From an uncultured Bacilli bacterium (GTDB lineage Bacteria > Bacillota_I > Bacilli_A > RF39 > UBA660), in contig CAQBKK010000001.1 of NCBI GenBank assembly GCA_948760655.1, positions 1 to 46,278 on the forward strand: a stretch of DNA of 46,278 bases, written 5' to 3'. Positions 24,872 through 32,586 of the stretch are shown piece after piece. Position 1 is the first letter of the stretch. Every line of letters begins with the position of its first letter. The notes beneath the pieces are model-generated. The model did not search any database and was not told the DNA's origin. It worked only from the letters and a program-made list of their open reading frames with translations. Both the position numbers and the translations under genes were made by a program.

Positions 24872-26106
24872 TAAAAAAAATAATGAAAGGTACTTTTGTC
24901 TTTTTGATGATTTTCTCTGTTCTATTTTCTTACTTTGTTAACCCAGCACCAGTCTATGCAAAATCAGAGGCAGAAAAAACATTAGGAGATTTACAAAATG
25001 AACTCGCTGCTTTAAAAAAGAAAAAGGCTGATAATGAAGCACAAAAGCAAGAAACAAAAAATCAAATACAAGCGAAAAAAAATGCTATAGCTCAAGCCGA
25101 AAAAGATATCGACCAAGCCGAAAGGGATATAGAAGAAGCAGAAAAGAAAATTGAAGAATCCAACAAAAGGATTGAAGGACTAAAAGAGCAAACAGAAAAC
25201 ATCATGAAAGCTTTACAACAATTGCAAAATCAAAATGTTTATGTGGAATATGTTTCAGACTCCTCATCGATTACAGAACTAGTGATGCGTTTAGCAGCTA
25301 TTGAGCAAATAACTTCTTCCAATCAAAAGAATTTAGAAGATTTAAAAACACTAATCAAACAAAATGAACAACTAAAAGTAGACTTAGCAGCAAAACAAAA
25401 AGAACTAGAGAAGAAAATTCCAGAATACCAAAGTGCTATTGAAAGTTTATATGGAAATCTAGAATCATACGATAAATTTGAACTAGATATTGATACCCAA
25501 ATTAAAACATTAGAAGAAAGCGTTAAAGATTACGAAGAGCGTAGTAAAAGAATGTTTAATGGAGTAATAAGAAAAGATGTTTTATTACTAGATTTAATGG
25601 ATAGCAGTAGTTGGTTAAAACCTTTGAATAAAGGAACAGTAACAAGTCCAGAAGGATACCGTACTCATCCAGTAACAGGTGCACTCTATAGTTTCCATAG
25701 TGGCATTGATATTGGAGGAAATGCCGAAGGAACTCCTGTTTATGCGGCAGCGGGAGGAAAAGTATCTGGAATCATTTATCGTTACAAATGTGGCGGTAAT
25801 ATGGTTTATGTTGATGTTGTTGTGGATGGCAAACCCTATACGACCTATTATTATCACTTATTAACCATTAATGTAAAGGTTGGACAAACAGTTGATCATA
25901 AAACGGTCATTGGAACAGTAGGAGGAGGATCTACTTCTACATCACGCGGAGGATATGATCAGTGTACAACAGGTGCACATCTACACTTTGGAGTAATGAA
26001 CGGCTATTATGCTGGTTCGACTCCAGCATCACGAGTTATTGTTCCACCAGGATTTAGAAATGCCAAAGGCTATAGTTGGACATCAAGAACAGCGTTCTAT
26101 AAATAA
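24868..26106 (+). CDS. Secreted coiled-coil M23 peptidoglycan hydrolase, FtsEX partner (EnvC/PcsB-like)
   Basis: 412 aa. A signal peptide (about 1-31, ending VYAKS) is followed by a long coiled coil (about 36-240; repeated IEEAEKKIEESNKRIEG-type heptads), then an M23 domain (about 255-400). Zinc ligands are H277 and D281 (HSGID) and H373 in GAHLHFG, with H371 also in the site; the domain appears active, unlike E. coli EnvC. Architecture and overlap with ftsX indicate the FtsEX-activated hydrolase, comparable to PcsB or CwlO, which use other catalytic domains. The operon ends at the 26140-26159 hairpin. Confidence 0.93.
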   Translation: MIKKIMKGTFVFLMIFSVLFSYFVNPAPVYAKSEAEKTLGDLQNELAALKKKKADNEAQKQETKNQIQAKKNAIAQAEKDIDQAERDIEEAEKKIEESNKRIEGLKEQTENIMKALQQLQNQNVYVEYVSDSSSITELVMRLAAIEQITSSNQKNLEDLKTLIKQNEQLKVDLAAKQKELEKKIPEYQSAIESLYGNLESYDKFELDIDTQIKTLEESVKDYEERSKRMFNGVIRKDVLLLDLMDSSSWLKPLNKGTVTSPEGYRTHPVTGALYSFHSGIDIGGNAEGTPVYAAAGGKVSGIIYRYKCGGNMVYVDVVVDGKPYTTYYYHLLTINVKVGQTVDHKTVIGTVGGGSTSTSRGGYDQCTTGAHLHFGVMNGYYAGSTPASRVIVPPGFRNAKGYSWTSRTAFYK

Positions 26107-26110
26107 TAAT

Positions 26111-26139
26111 TTTACATAATAAAGGAAATCATTTATAAT
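26111..26139 (+). promoter_or_regulatory. Promoter of the 26162 gene
   Basis: TTTACA (26111-26116), 17 bp, TATAAT (26134-26139). The expected start, about 26145-26147, lies inside the following hairpin. Confidence 0.75.
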
Positions 26140-26159
26140 ACCCTCTATGGAGGGTTTTT
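26140..26159 (+). terminator. Terminator-like hairpin containing the next gene's SD
   Basis: ACCCTC (26140-26145), TATG loop, GAGGGT (26150-26155) and a T5 tract. The 3' arm holds the SD GGAGGG (26149-26154) of the gene starting at 26162. Read-through RNA would therefore have a masked SD, while RNA from the local promoter would lack most of the 5' arm. Confidence 0.7.
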
Positions 26160-26161
26160 AT

Positions 26162-26689
26162 ATGGAAAATCAAGTAGAATTAGAAAATTATTATAATCAG
26201 ATAGTAGATTGGTATGTAAAAATATACGATAGGAATACCTTGAATATGGAAATTTTTTTAGGAGGTTGTCATTTATATTATTTAGGGGAAAAATTAGGAT
26301 TTGAAAGAGATACAGAGGTATTAGTAGAATTTTTACTTGGAGCAAAATCGTATCCAAAATCTGAAAAAAATGAAAAAGCCATGCAATTAATTAAAAAAAT
26401 GTTTGTAGCAGGATATAAAAATCAAGAGGAAAGTATAGAAACAAATTATAATAGTATAATGAAATCTTTTTTAAAAGAAGGTAATATAGGACGAATCATA
26501 TATTCAAGATTTATAGCAGGATATGCCTTATATCGTCTAGGAAATAATTTGGGGTATTCCACTCATGTTTTAGGAAAATACTTAAACTTTGTTCAAGTAG
26601 TGGTAACGGAAGAAGAAGATTCATCACTATCTGTTTTAGACATAAGAAACGAAGTAAACCAAGCACTTGAAAATACAAACAAAAGATAA
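26162..26689 (+). CDS. Uncharacterised small helical protein
   Basis: 175 aa from ATG 26162 (7 nt after the SD GGAGGG; the in-frame ATG at 26147 lies in the hairpin loop). Not recognised. Cytoplasmic, mostly helical, with two similar-looking halves each containing an LYxLGxxLGx element (HLYYLGEKLGF at about 37-47 and ALYRLGNNLGY at about 122-132), suggesting an internal duplication. Single-gene unit with own promoter and terminator. Confidence 0.7.
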   Translation: MENQVELENYYNQIVDWYVKIYDRNTLNMEIFLGGCHLYYLGEKLGFERDTEVLVEFLLGAKSYPKSEKNEKAMQLIKKMFVAGYKNQEESIETNYNSIMKSFLKEGNIGRIIYSRFIAGYALYRLGNNLGYSTHVLGKYLNFVQVVVTEEEDSSLSVLDIRNEVNQALENTNKR

Positions 26690-26690
26690 T

Positions 26691-26716
26691 AGAAACAAAA
26701 AAACTGTTTCTTTTTT
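26691..26716 (+). terminator. Intrinsic terminator of the 26162 gene
   Basis: AGAAACA (26691-26697) pairs exactly with TGTTTCT (26705-26711), then a T-tract. Confidence 0.8.
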
Positions 26717-26727
26717 CTTTTACAAGC

Positions 26728-26733
26728 TATAAT
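26728..26733 (+). promoter_or_regulatory. -10 element before the GNAT gene
   Basis: TATAAT 20 nt before the ATG at 26753. The -35 position (26705-26710) lies in the 3' arm of the preceding terminator. Confidence 0.5.
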
Positions 26734-26752
26734 GAAATAGAAAAGGTGCAAC

Positions 26753-27190
26753 ATGAATATAACATTTGAAAATCTAAGAGAAAGTACATTGGAGGAAGTA
26801 GCTATACTTTATGATGCAGAAAGACCAATAAACACCAATAGAGAAAAAATGAAAAAAACGTGGGAACAACTAAAAGACAACCCAGATTATAAAATGATAG
26901 TAGTAAAAAATAATAAAGAAGTTGTTGGTTTTGCCTATGTTATCATTCATCATGATATTTTTGAAGAAAACAATCCCTTTATAACAATTTGGAGTGTAAG
27001 AGTAAAAAAAGAATACCGAAGAAAAGGCATTGCCACAAAACTATTTCAATACATAGAAAACCAAGCCAAAGAAAAGAATTGTGAATTTATTTCTTTAATT
27101 GCTGATAAAAATAATGAGGGAGCAAATAAATTTTATCAAAGTAGAGGTTTTAAAAAAGAAAATGGATACATAAAATCAATGAAAGAATAA
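26753..27190 (+). CDS. GNAT family N-acetyltransferase
   Basis: 145 aa, one GNAT domain. The acetyl-CoA pyrophosphate loop RRKGIATKLFQYIE (about 87-100) follows the strand ITIWSVRVKKEYR. The C-terminal ISLIADKNNEGANKFYQSRGFKKENGYIKSM segments match the family's last helix and strand. Substrate not predictable. SD AAAAGGTG. yqeG begins 9 nt after the stop, so the GNAT gene, yqeG and whiA may form one unit. Confidence 0.9.
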   Translation: MNITFENLRESTLEEVAILYDAERPINTNREKMKKTWEQLKDNPDYKMIVVKNNKEVVGFAYVIIHHDIFEENNPFITIWSVRVKKEYRRKGIATKLFQYIENQAKEKNCEFISLIADKNNEGANKFYQSRGFKKENGYIKSMKE

Positions 27191-27198
27191 AATACGTT

Positions 27199-27771
27199 AT
27201 GAAAAAGAAAAATAAAGAAATGTTAGAAATATTTTGGAGAGCTTGGAAAAAAGAAAAAGAAGCAATAAATTTAGTAATTCCAAAACAATATGTAAAAAAT
27301 ATTTTTACTATAGATTATGAAAAGCTAAAGTTCTTAGGAATAAAAAATATAGTTTTTGACATAGATAACACCATTATGCCAGTTAATGAAACGTATGTAG
27401 AAGAAAAATTAATAAAGTTTTTTGATAAATTAAAAAAAGATTTTACAATCTGTCTTTTCTCAAACAATGAGGAAAAAAGAGTAAAGCCAGTAATAGAAAA
27501 ATTAAAAGTAAAAGGGATTTGGAACAGCGAAAAACCGAGCAAAACAGCATACAAAAAATTACAAGCAGAAGTAGGAGAAGTAAAAAACAATACAGCAATT
27601 GTTGGAGACCAAATGCTAACAGACATTGTTTTTGGAAATACCTATAAATTATATACAATACTTGTCGAACCCTACAAAAAGAAGTATGATATAAAAACAG
27701 GAACAAGTAGAATATTACAAAATATACTAATGAAAAGAATACCAGAAATAAAAAGATACCATTACTATTAG
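27199..27771 (+). CDS. yqeG: YqeG family HAD-IIIA phosphatase
   Basis: 190 aa. Begins with the family-specific region LVIPKQYVKNIFTIDYEKLKFLGIK, then HAD motif I DIDNT with D54 and D56, motif II LFSNN, and motifs III/IV around the Lys-rich KPSKTAY and IVGDQMLTDIVFGN. In some organisms this family acts as phosphatidylglycerophosphate phosphatase; in B. subtilis the gene lies near ribosome and NAD genes. Here it precedes whiA by 14 nt. The SD is weak. Confidence 0.9.
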   Translation: MKKKNKEMLEIFWRAWKKEKEAINLVIPKQYVKNIFTIDYEKLKFLGIKNIVFDIDNTIMPVNETYVEEKLIKFFDKLKKDFTICLFSNNEEKRVKPVIEKLKVKGIWNSEKPSKTAYKKLQAEVGEVKNNTAIVGDQMLTDIVFGNTYKLYTILVEPYKKKYDIKTGTSRILQNILMKRIPEIKRYHYY

Positions 27772-27785
27772 AAAGGATGAGACAC

Positions 27786-28706
27786 ATGACATTTTCAAGT
27801 CGTTTAAAAGAAGAAATTACTGGGTTTGATGGAAACCCAATTGAAAAAAGAGCAGAATTATCCGCAATACTAAGATATGATGCCAAAATAACCAAAGAAA
27901 AAATAACCATAACCAGTGAAAATGCCAAAATTGCAAGACGAATCTATGCCTATCTAAAAGAAATATTTGGAATCAATATCAAAATTATCATACGAAACCA
28001 AAAACGTTTTCGCATAAAACAAATATACATATTAGAAATCAAAGAGAAAATGAATTATATTTTAGAGTCTTTATATATTTATGAAAATGGAAAAAAACTG
28101 AAAACCAATGAAAATTATTATGAAGCATTTGAAGAAAAAGTAGCCTACTTAAAAGGAACATTTCTAACAACTGGATCCATAAACGATCCAAGCACAAGCG
28201 GGTACCATTTAGAATTTATATTTCTAACCAAAACAGATGCCGATTTTATAAAAAAATTATTAAAATCACTAAAACTAGAATCAAAAGTATTAAAAAGAAA
28301 CAATCGTTATATGACTTATATAAAAAGCGCAGAAGCAATCAGTGATTTAATTAAAATGTTTAACGCCATAAATTCTCTTTTCTATTTTGAAGATATAAGA
28401 ATCTATCGCGACCACAAAAACATGGTCAATCGTTTGAATAATTGTGAAATAGCAAACCAAGAAAAAACAACGCAAACAGGAATGAAACAAATGGCATCTA
28501 TTGAATTTATAAAAGAACATAACCTTTTAGATTTATTAGACGAACATACCAAAATTGTATTAGAATATCGTTATAAATACCCTGAATCATCCTATGCCGA
28601 ACTTGCTGAAATTATATCATTAGAAACAGATTATAAAATCGGGAAATCAGGAATCAATCACCATTTTATAAAGATGAAAAAGTTAATTGAACAGTATAAA
28701 AAATAA
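27786..28706 (+). CDS. whiA: DNA-binding protein WhiA
   Basis: 306 aa from ATG 27786 (SD GAAAGGA; ATG 27777 abuts the SD and is rejected). N-terminal LAGLIDADG homing-endonuclease-like domains (MTFSSRLKEEIT; KRAELSAILRYDAK; KVAYLKGTFLTTGSINDP) without nuclease residues, and a C-terminal helix-turn-helix (KYPESSYAELAEII...GKSGINHHFIKMKKL). In Bacillota WhiA influences division and chromosome segregation. The usual upstream partners yvcJ and yvcK are missing; yqeG takes their place. Confidence 0.96.
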   Translation: MTFSSRLKEEITGFDGNPIEKRAELSAILRYDAKITKEKITITSENAKIARRIYAYLKEIFGINIKIIIRNQKRFRIKQIYILEIKEKMNYILESLYIYENGKKLKTNENYYEAFEEKVAYLKGTFLTTGSINDPSTSGYHLEFIFLTKTDADFIKKLLKSLKLESKVLKRNNRYMTYIKSAEAISDLIKMFNAINSLFYFEDIRIYRDHKNMVNRLNNCEIANQEKTTQTGMKQMASIEFIKEHNLLDLLDEHTKIVLEYRYKYPESSYAELAEIISLETDYKIGKSGINHHFIKMKKLIEQYKK

Positions 28707-28717
28707 TTAAAAAAAGA

Positions 28718-28751
28718 AATAGTATAATTCTTTGTTCAGCGTTATACTATT
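28718..28751. repeat. Perfect 10-bp inverted repeat after whiA
   Basis: AATAGTATAA (28718-28727) and TTATACTATT (28742-28751), 14-nt loop. There is no T-tract on the plus strand, while on the minus strand the stem is followed by a T-rich tract. It could be a minus-direction terminator or an operator for the 28788 gene. Confidence 0.45.
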
Positions 28752-28787
28752 GGAAGTTGTAACATAAAAAAGAAAGAGGTAAATAAA

Positions 28788-29357
28788 ATGAAAAGAAAAA
28801 TAGGAATTGTTTTTGGAATTTTGGCTGTTGTTTTATTTTTATTTTTAACTGGAGAACGTAAGGATACTCCTCCGAAATTTGCTTTAAATGGTGTTGATTT
28901 GAATTTAGAAAAAATTCATGTATCTGATTTAAATGATGCTGGCTTTTATTTGGATAAAAATGATTCTACTTTAGCGGGGAATAATTTTAGAAATTTGCTT
29001 TCCTATTATAATGGAGATGATCACTCTATTTCCATGGGTGGTGTTTCTATTTTAAATCGAGGAAGTGGCAGTCTTCCCTATACAAAATGTCAGATTTTTG
29101 AAATTACAGCAAAGTCTCGTGATAAAGAAGGAAATCTAACAAATTTAGAGGCTACTTATAATGGAGAACATTTCTTTGGTAAAACAAAGGAAGAACTTAT
29201 TTCATTATTTGGAGAACCTGATGAGGAATCTGTTAGTTATCTACTAGTCTATAAAACGAAAAGAAAAAATTATAAAACTACGTTTACATTTGATACTCAT
29301 ACAGGGGAGTGTTACATGGTAGAAATAGATCGTTATGAAAAAGGGTTGGTAAGATAA
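28788..29357 (+). CDS. Uncharacterised membrane-anchored or secreted protein
   Basis: 189 aa, not recognised. One N-terminal hydrophobic segment (about 4-21) then an extracytoplasmic domain with two cysteines (KCQIF and GECYMVEI). Codon use differs from its neighbours: noticeably more T-ending codons such as TTT, TCT, GCT and GAT instead of the A-rich codons common here, which may indicate separate origin. SD AAAGAGGT. No convincing promoter was picked out; no convincing terminator before convergent clpP. Confidence 0.65.
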   Translation: MKRKIGIVFGILAVVLFLFLTGERKDTPPKFALNGVDLNLEKIHVSDLNDAGFYLDKNDSTLAGNNFRNLLSYYNGDDHSISMGGVSILNRGSGSLPYTKCQIFEITAKSRDKEGNLTNLEATYNGEHFFGKTKEELISLFGEPDEESVSYLLVYKTKRKNYKTTFTFDTHTGECYMVEIDRYEKGLVR

Positions 29358-29420
29358 AAGAGTTAATAACATTGTTTTGAAATCCAGCATAACTTGCTTT
29401 TTTAATGCAATAAAAAAGAA

Positions 29421-29984
29421 TTATAGTATTTCATCTATAATTCCGTAGTCTAACGCTTCCTTACTATCCATATAATAATCCCGTTCCATATCGGCTTCCA
29501 AAAGAGAAGCTTTTTTCTTGGTTCTTTTTGCTAATATTTCAATCAATTTTTTCTTTGTTTTTAAAATATGATCAGCAACGATTTTAATATCAGTTGCTTG
29601 TCCTTGAATACCACCAAGAGGTTGATGTATCATTACTTCAGCATTCTTAAGAGCACAACGAGTGTCTCCACAAGCTAGTAAAAATGCAGCCATACTAGCA
29701 GCCATACCGACAACAATAGTCCGCACATCACTTTTAATAAACTGAATGGTATCAAAAATAGCAAAACCACTACAAACCTCGCCCCCAGGGCTATTGATAT
29801 ACAAACAAATTTCATCATGACTCAAAGAATCCAAATACAATAGTTCACTAATGACAATATTCGCTGTCTCCATATTAATTTCGCCAGTCAAAAACACAAT
29901 ACGATCTTTTAAAAGTCTAGAATACAAATCAAACGCATACTCACGATTACTACTTTTCTCAACTACAGTTGGAATAATATTCAT
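29421..29984 (-). CDS. clpP: ATP-dependent Clp protease proteolytic subunit
   Basis: 187 aa from ATG at 29984 with SD AGGTGA; the GTG at 29996 is part of that SD and is rejected. Catalytic triad is intact: S97 in GMAASMAA, H120 in MIHQPLGG, D169 in MERDYYM. The N-terminal NIIPTVVEKSS and YSRLLKDRIVFL segments match housekeeping ClpP. The loop between the active Ser and His (GDTRCALKN) is about two residues shorter than usual. No CtsR or CIRCE-type operator was seen upstream, where such sites are common. Confidence 0.96.
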   Translation of the reverse strand: MNIIPTVVEKSSNREYAFDLYSRLLKDRIVFLTGEINMETANIVISELLYLDSLSHDEICLYINSPGGEVCSGFAIFDTIQFIKSDVRTIVVGMAASMAAFLLACGDTRCALKNAEVMIHQPLGGIQGQATDIKIVADHILKTKKKLIEILAKRTKKKASLLEADMERDYYMDSKEALDYGIIDEIL

Positions 29985-30283
29985 TTTTAAGATCACCTAC
30001 TACTATCATAGAAAAGAAGAAAAGGTTTTATACAGAAAAAAGATGTCTAGTTTTGTATTTGCAATTCAAAAAATTGAAATTTAACCCATAGATCAAAAAA
30101 AGGTGTAAATCTATTAAAAAATTATTAAAAATACAATAAGAAACTTTAATTTTTATTATCGAGTGATTGATAATGGTTATTCATATTCCCTATGAAAGAC
30201 AAAGAACATAAGAAAGTAATCCTTTTTATTTAGAGAAAAATAAAGTAAAATAAAATTAAAAAATGAAATGTAGGGAAGAAGAT

Positions 30284-30544
30284 ATGACAATACAAGAACA
30301 AAAGAAAAGAGCCAAAGAATTTGCAGAATATTGGAAAGACAAAGGTTATGAAAAAGGAGAATCCCAAAAATTTTGGATAGACTTATTAGAAAATGTTTAT
30401 GGAGTAGTAAATGTTCGTGAATTTATTGAATTTGAAGATCAAGTACATATTGATAAATCTACAGGTTTTATTGATTGTTATATTCCTAGTACGAAAGTAT
30501 TAATAGAACAAAAAAGTATAGAAAAAGATTTAAGAAAAGCTTAG
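30284..30544 (+). pseudogene. Truncated MmeI/YeeA-type restriction-modification gene (N-terminal fragment)
   Basis: 86 codons from ATG 30284 (SD AGGGAAGAAG). It matches the start of MmeI-like single-chain RM/methyltransferase proteins: RAKEFAEYWKDKGYEKGESQ, FWIDLLENVYGV, FEDQVHIDKSTGFID and VLIEQKSIEKDLRKA. The nuclease pattern D-x10-E-x-K (FID...EQK) is visible. Normal proteins are 900 or more residues and continue into a methyltransferase domain. Here a TAG follows KDLRKA, and the next 270 bases hold no recognisable remainder. So this is a relic of a lost RM system. Confidence 0.75.
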
Positions 30545-30821
30545 TAATTAATAGTGTTTTTAGATTTTGAAATGCCAAGTCTATACTCCTTCTAATATAA
30601 TCATTATACAACATAACGGCATTACGCAATGCAGAAGGTATAAAAAAACTAGATTTAATCTAGGATTAAGCAGTTCTTTATATGAAAACTGTCAAACTTG
30701 GGATGCTTATTTTTGAAATAAGTATAACATTACGTTGAATTTACCTGCAAAAAAACTGGCAATTAAAAGTTGCAAGCTTATCCAAATACGTGATATACTA
30801 AAAAAATAAAGGATGATAGTA
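30545..30821 (+). other. Non-coding interval after the RM relic
   Basis: No ORF is supported. Two short hairpins are visible: CTAGATT-T-AATCTAG at about 30650-30664, and CTTATTT-TTG-AAATAAG at about 30707-30723. The interval probably contains decayed remains of the RM gene plus the upstream region of the surface-protein gene. Confidence 0.4.
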
Positions 30822-32324
30822 ATGGAAAGAAATAAAAAAGAAAAAATGATGTACCTCATAATAGCTATACTCACTTTAGTAGTTATTATAGGAGGAATAT
30901 CCTATGCCTTTTTTTCAGCTAATATTACAACGATAAATGAAGAAAATAATCAAACAAAAGTTATTGCGAAAGCATTAGTAGATGTAACAATGGAATACGG
31001 AGGAATCATAGAGTCAAATGGCGCTTTACCAGGATACAAAGTTGTAAAAACAATTCATGTGGTAGGTTCTGGACCAGCAGATGCAGAAGCAGTAACTATC
31101 AATCTCACATTAACACCAAATGTCATCGAATTTAAAGACCATGTAAAATATAGTATATACGCAGTAGAAAATAGTAACATAGGAATAGAAGAAATCTGTG
31201 AAGGAGCAAATCAAGTAGTAGAAAGTGGAAAATACTACGATGATATGCAATGTGATGTAAGTGCACTAGGAGAAGTAATAAAATCAGGAATATTTGTAGA
31301 TAAAAAAGTGATAAGAGAAAGTGTAACAGTAGAATATGATACAGATAGAACCTATTACATATTAATAGAGTATCTAAATGATGAAGAAAAAGAACAGAAT
31401 AGTGAACAAGGAAAAAGTTTTACAGTAAATTTAGGATATGAAGAAGGAAATCAAACGTTTTCAGACTATATAGTAAATCAAGCAAAAAAAGATAATGCAA
31501 TAGAAGAGTTTAATCATGAAGCAACAGAGCAAACCCCAGCTTTAACGGATTATCGATATGTAGGAGCAGACCCAAAGAATTATGTTTACTTTGGATGTGA
31601 AGGGAATTCTTGTACAGAAGACAATTTATATCGAATTATAGGATTTATACCAACGCAAAGTAGTGAAAACGGAGAATATGAAAATCGCTTGAAATTAATC
31701 AAAGCAAACTATTATACAGAAAATGAAAGTGGTTTATTACTACCGACACATGGAAGTTATCCTGTCACAGGAGGATATGGCTACCAATGGACTAATAATA
31801 CAGATAATAAATGGGAAGAAAGTACATTACAAAATCAAGTATTAAATGGAGTATATTGGAACTCGTTAGGTGAATATAAAAACTATATTAGTCCTGCTGT
31901 ATGGTATTTAGGAACTCCAAGTGGTACAAATTATGGAAGTCATACACCAGACTATTTTTATACAACCGAAAGAAGTGATTCTAGTAGAGGTGCGACCTAT
32001 CTAATAGCGAATATAGGACTGATATATCCAAGTGATTATGGTTATTCCATAGGAGTAGATTACAGAGAACTATCAGTAAGTAATTATAAAGGTGAGTATG
32101 TAAAAAATGCATGGTTATTTAATAAATCTTATGATTGGACTATAAGTGCAGTTGAAAACGATAATTGGAATGCATGGAATATATTTTCTTCTGCCGAATT
32201 AGACTGGACTTACTCAAATAGCCGTGAACGTGTATGGGGAATTCGACCAACCTTCTATTTAAAAGCAGATGTTCAATATGCAAGTGGGACAGGAAGTATA
32301 ATGAATCCATATAGAATAAAATAA
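30822..32324 (+). CDS. Large surface protein with SipW/TasA-like signal segment
   Basis: 500 aa from ATG 30822 (SD AAAGGA; ATG 30813 touches it and is rejected). A basic start, a hydrophobic segment (about 10-27) and GGISYAFFSANITT resemble the signal region of SipW-dependent TasA/camelysin-type proteins. A beta-rich region follows (to about 200), then a second domain starting YFGCEGNSCTEDNLYRIIGF, Tyr/Trp/Asn-rich, ending GIRPTFYLKADVQYASGTGS and PYRIK. Two cysteines in CEGNSC may form a disulfide. Likely an exported cell-surface or matrix protein. No sipW or sortase gene is next to it. Confidence 0.7.
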   Translation: MERNKKEKMMYLIIAILTLVVIIGGISYAFFSANITTINEENNQTKVIAKALVDVTMEYGGIIESNGALPGYKVVKTIHVVGSGPADAEAVTINLTLTPNVIEFKDHVKYSIYAVENSNIGIEEICEGANQVVESGKYYDDMQCDVSALGEVIKSGIFVDKKVIRESVTVEYDTDRTYYILIEYLNDEEKEQNSEQGKSFTVNLGYEEGNQTFSDYIVNQAKKDNAIEEFNHEATEQTPALTDYRYVGADPKNYVYFGCEGNSCTEDNLYRIIGFIPTQSSENGEYENRLKLIKANYYTENESGLLLPTHGSYPVTGGYGYQWTNNTDNKWEESTLQNQVLNGVYWNSLGEYKNYISPAVWYLGTPSGTNYGSHTPDYFYTTERSDSSRGATYLIANIGLIYPSDYGYSIGVDYRELSVSNYKGEYVKNAWLFNKSYDWTISAVENDNWNAWNIFSSAELDWTYSNSRERVWGIRPTFYLKADVQYASGTGSIMNPYRIK

Positions 32325-32384
32325 GACAGCTACTTAGCTACAGACGTTTTCGGTTAAAGTTAATAAATAAAAGAAAATAAACGT

Positions 32385-32431
32385 AAAAAAATAGACAGAA
32401 TTTGCCTACACAAAGGTTTGTCTATTTTTTT
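32385..32431 (+). terminator. Strong intrinsic terminator of the surface-protein gene
   Basis: 13-bp perfect stem, A7-TAGACA (32385-32397) with TGTCTA-T7 (32419-32431). The arms end in A and T runs, so it could act in both directions. Confidence 0.85.
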
Positions 32432-32586
32432 GATTAAGTAGTGGAGAAATCAAGAAATATATATAGAACTTCTACTAAAAGATAAGGCAATAACTCTTCA
32501 AACATTTAAATGGAATTTCTACAAAAACTTATCTTTCCAATTTACACGAACTATGATAAAATGAGTTAGAATACGAGGGGTCAAAT

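Noticed and set aside
29358..29420. AT-only hairpin (TTTTTTA/TAAAAAA) between the 28788 gene and clpP as a terminator
   Set aside because: The stem has no GC pairs, so it is not convincing in either direction.
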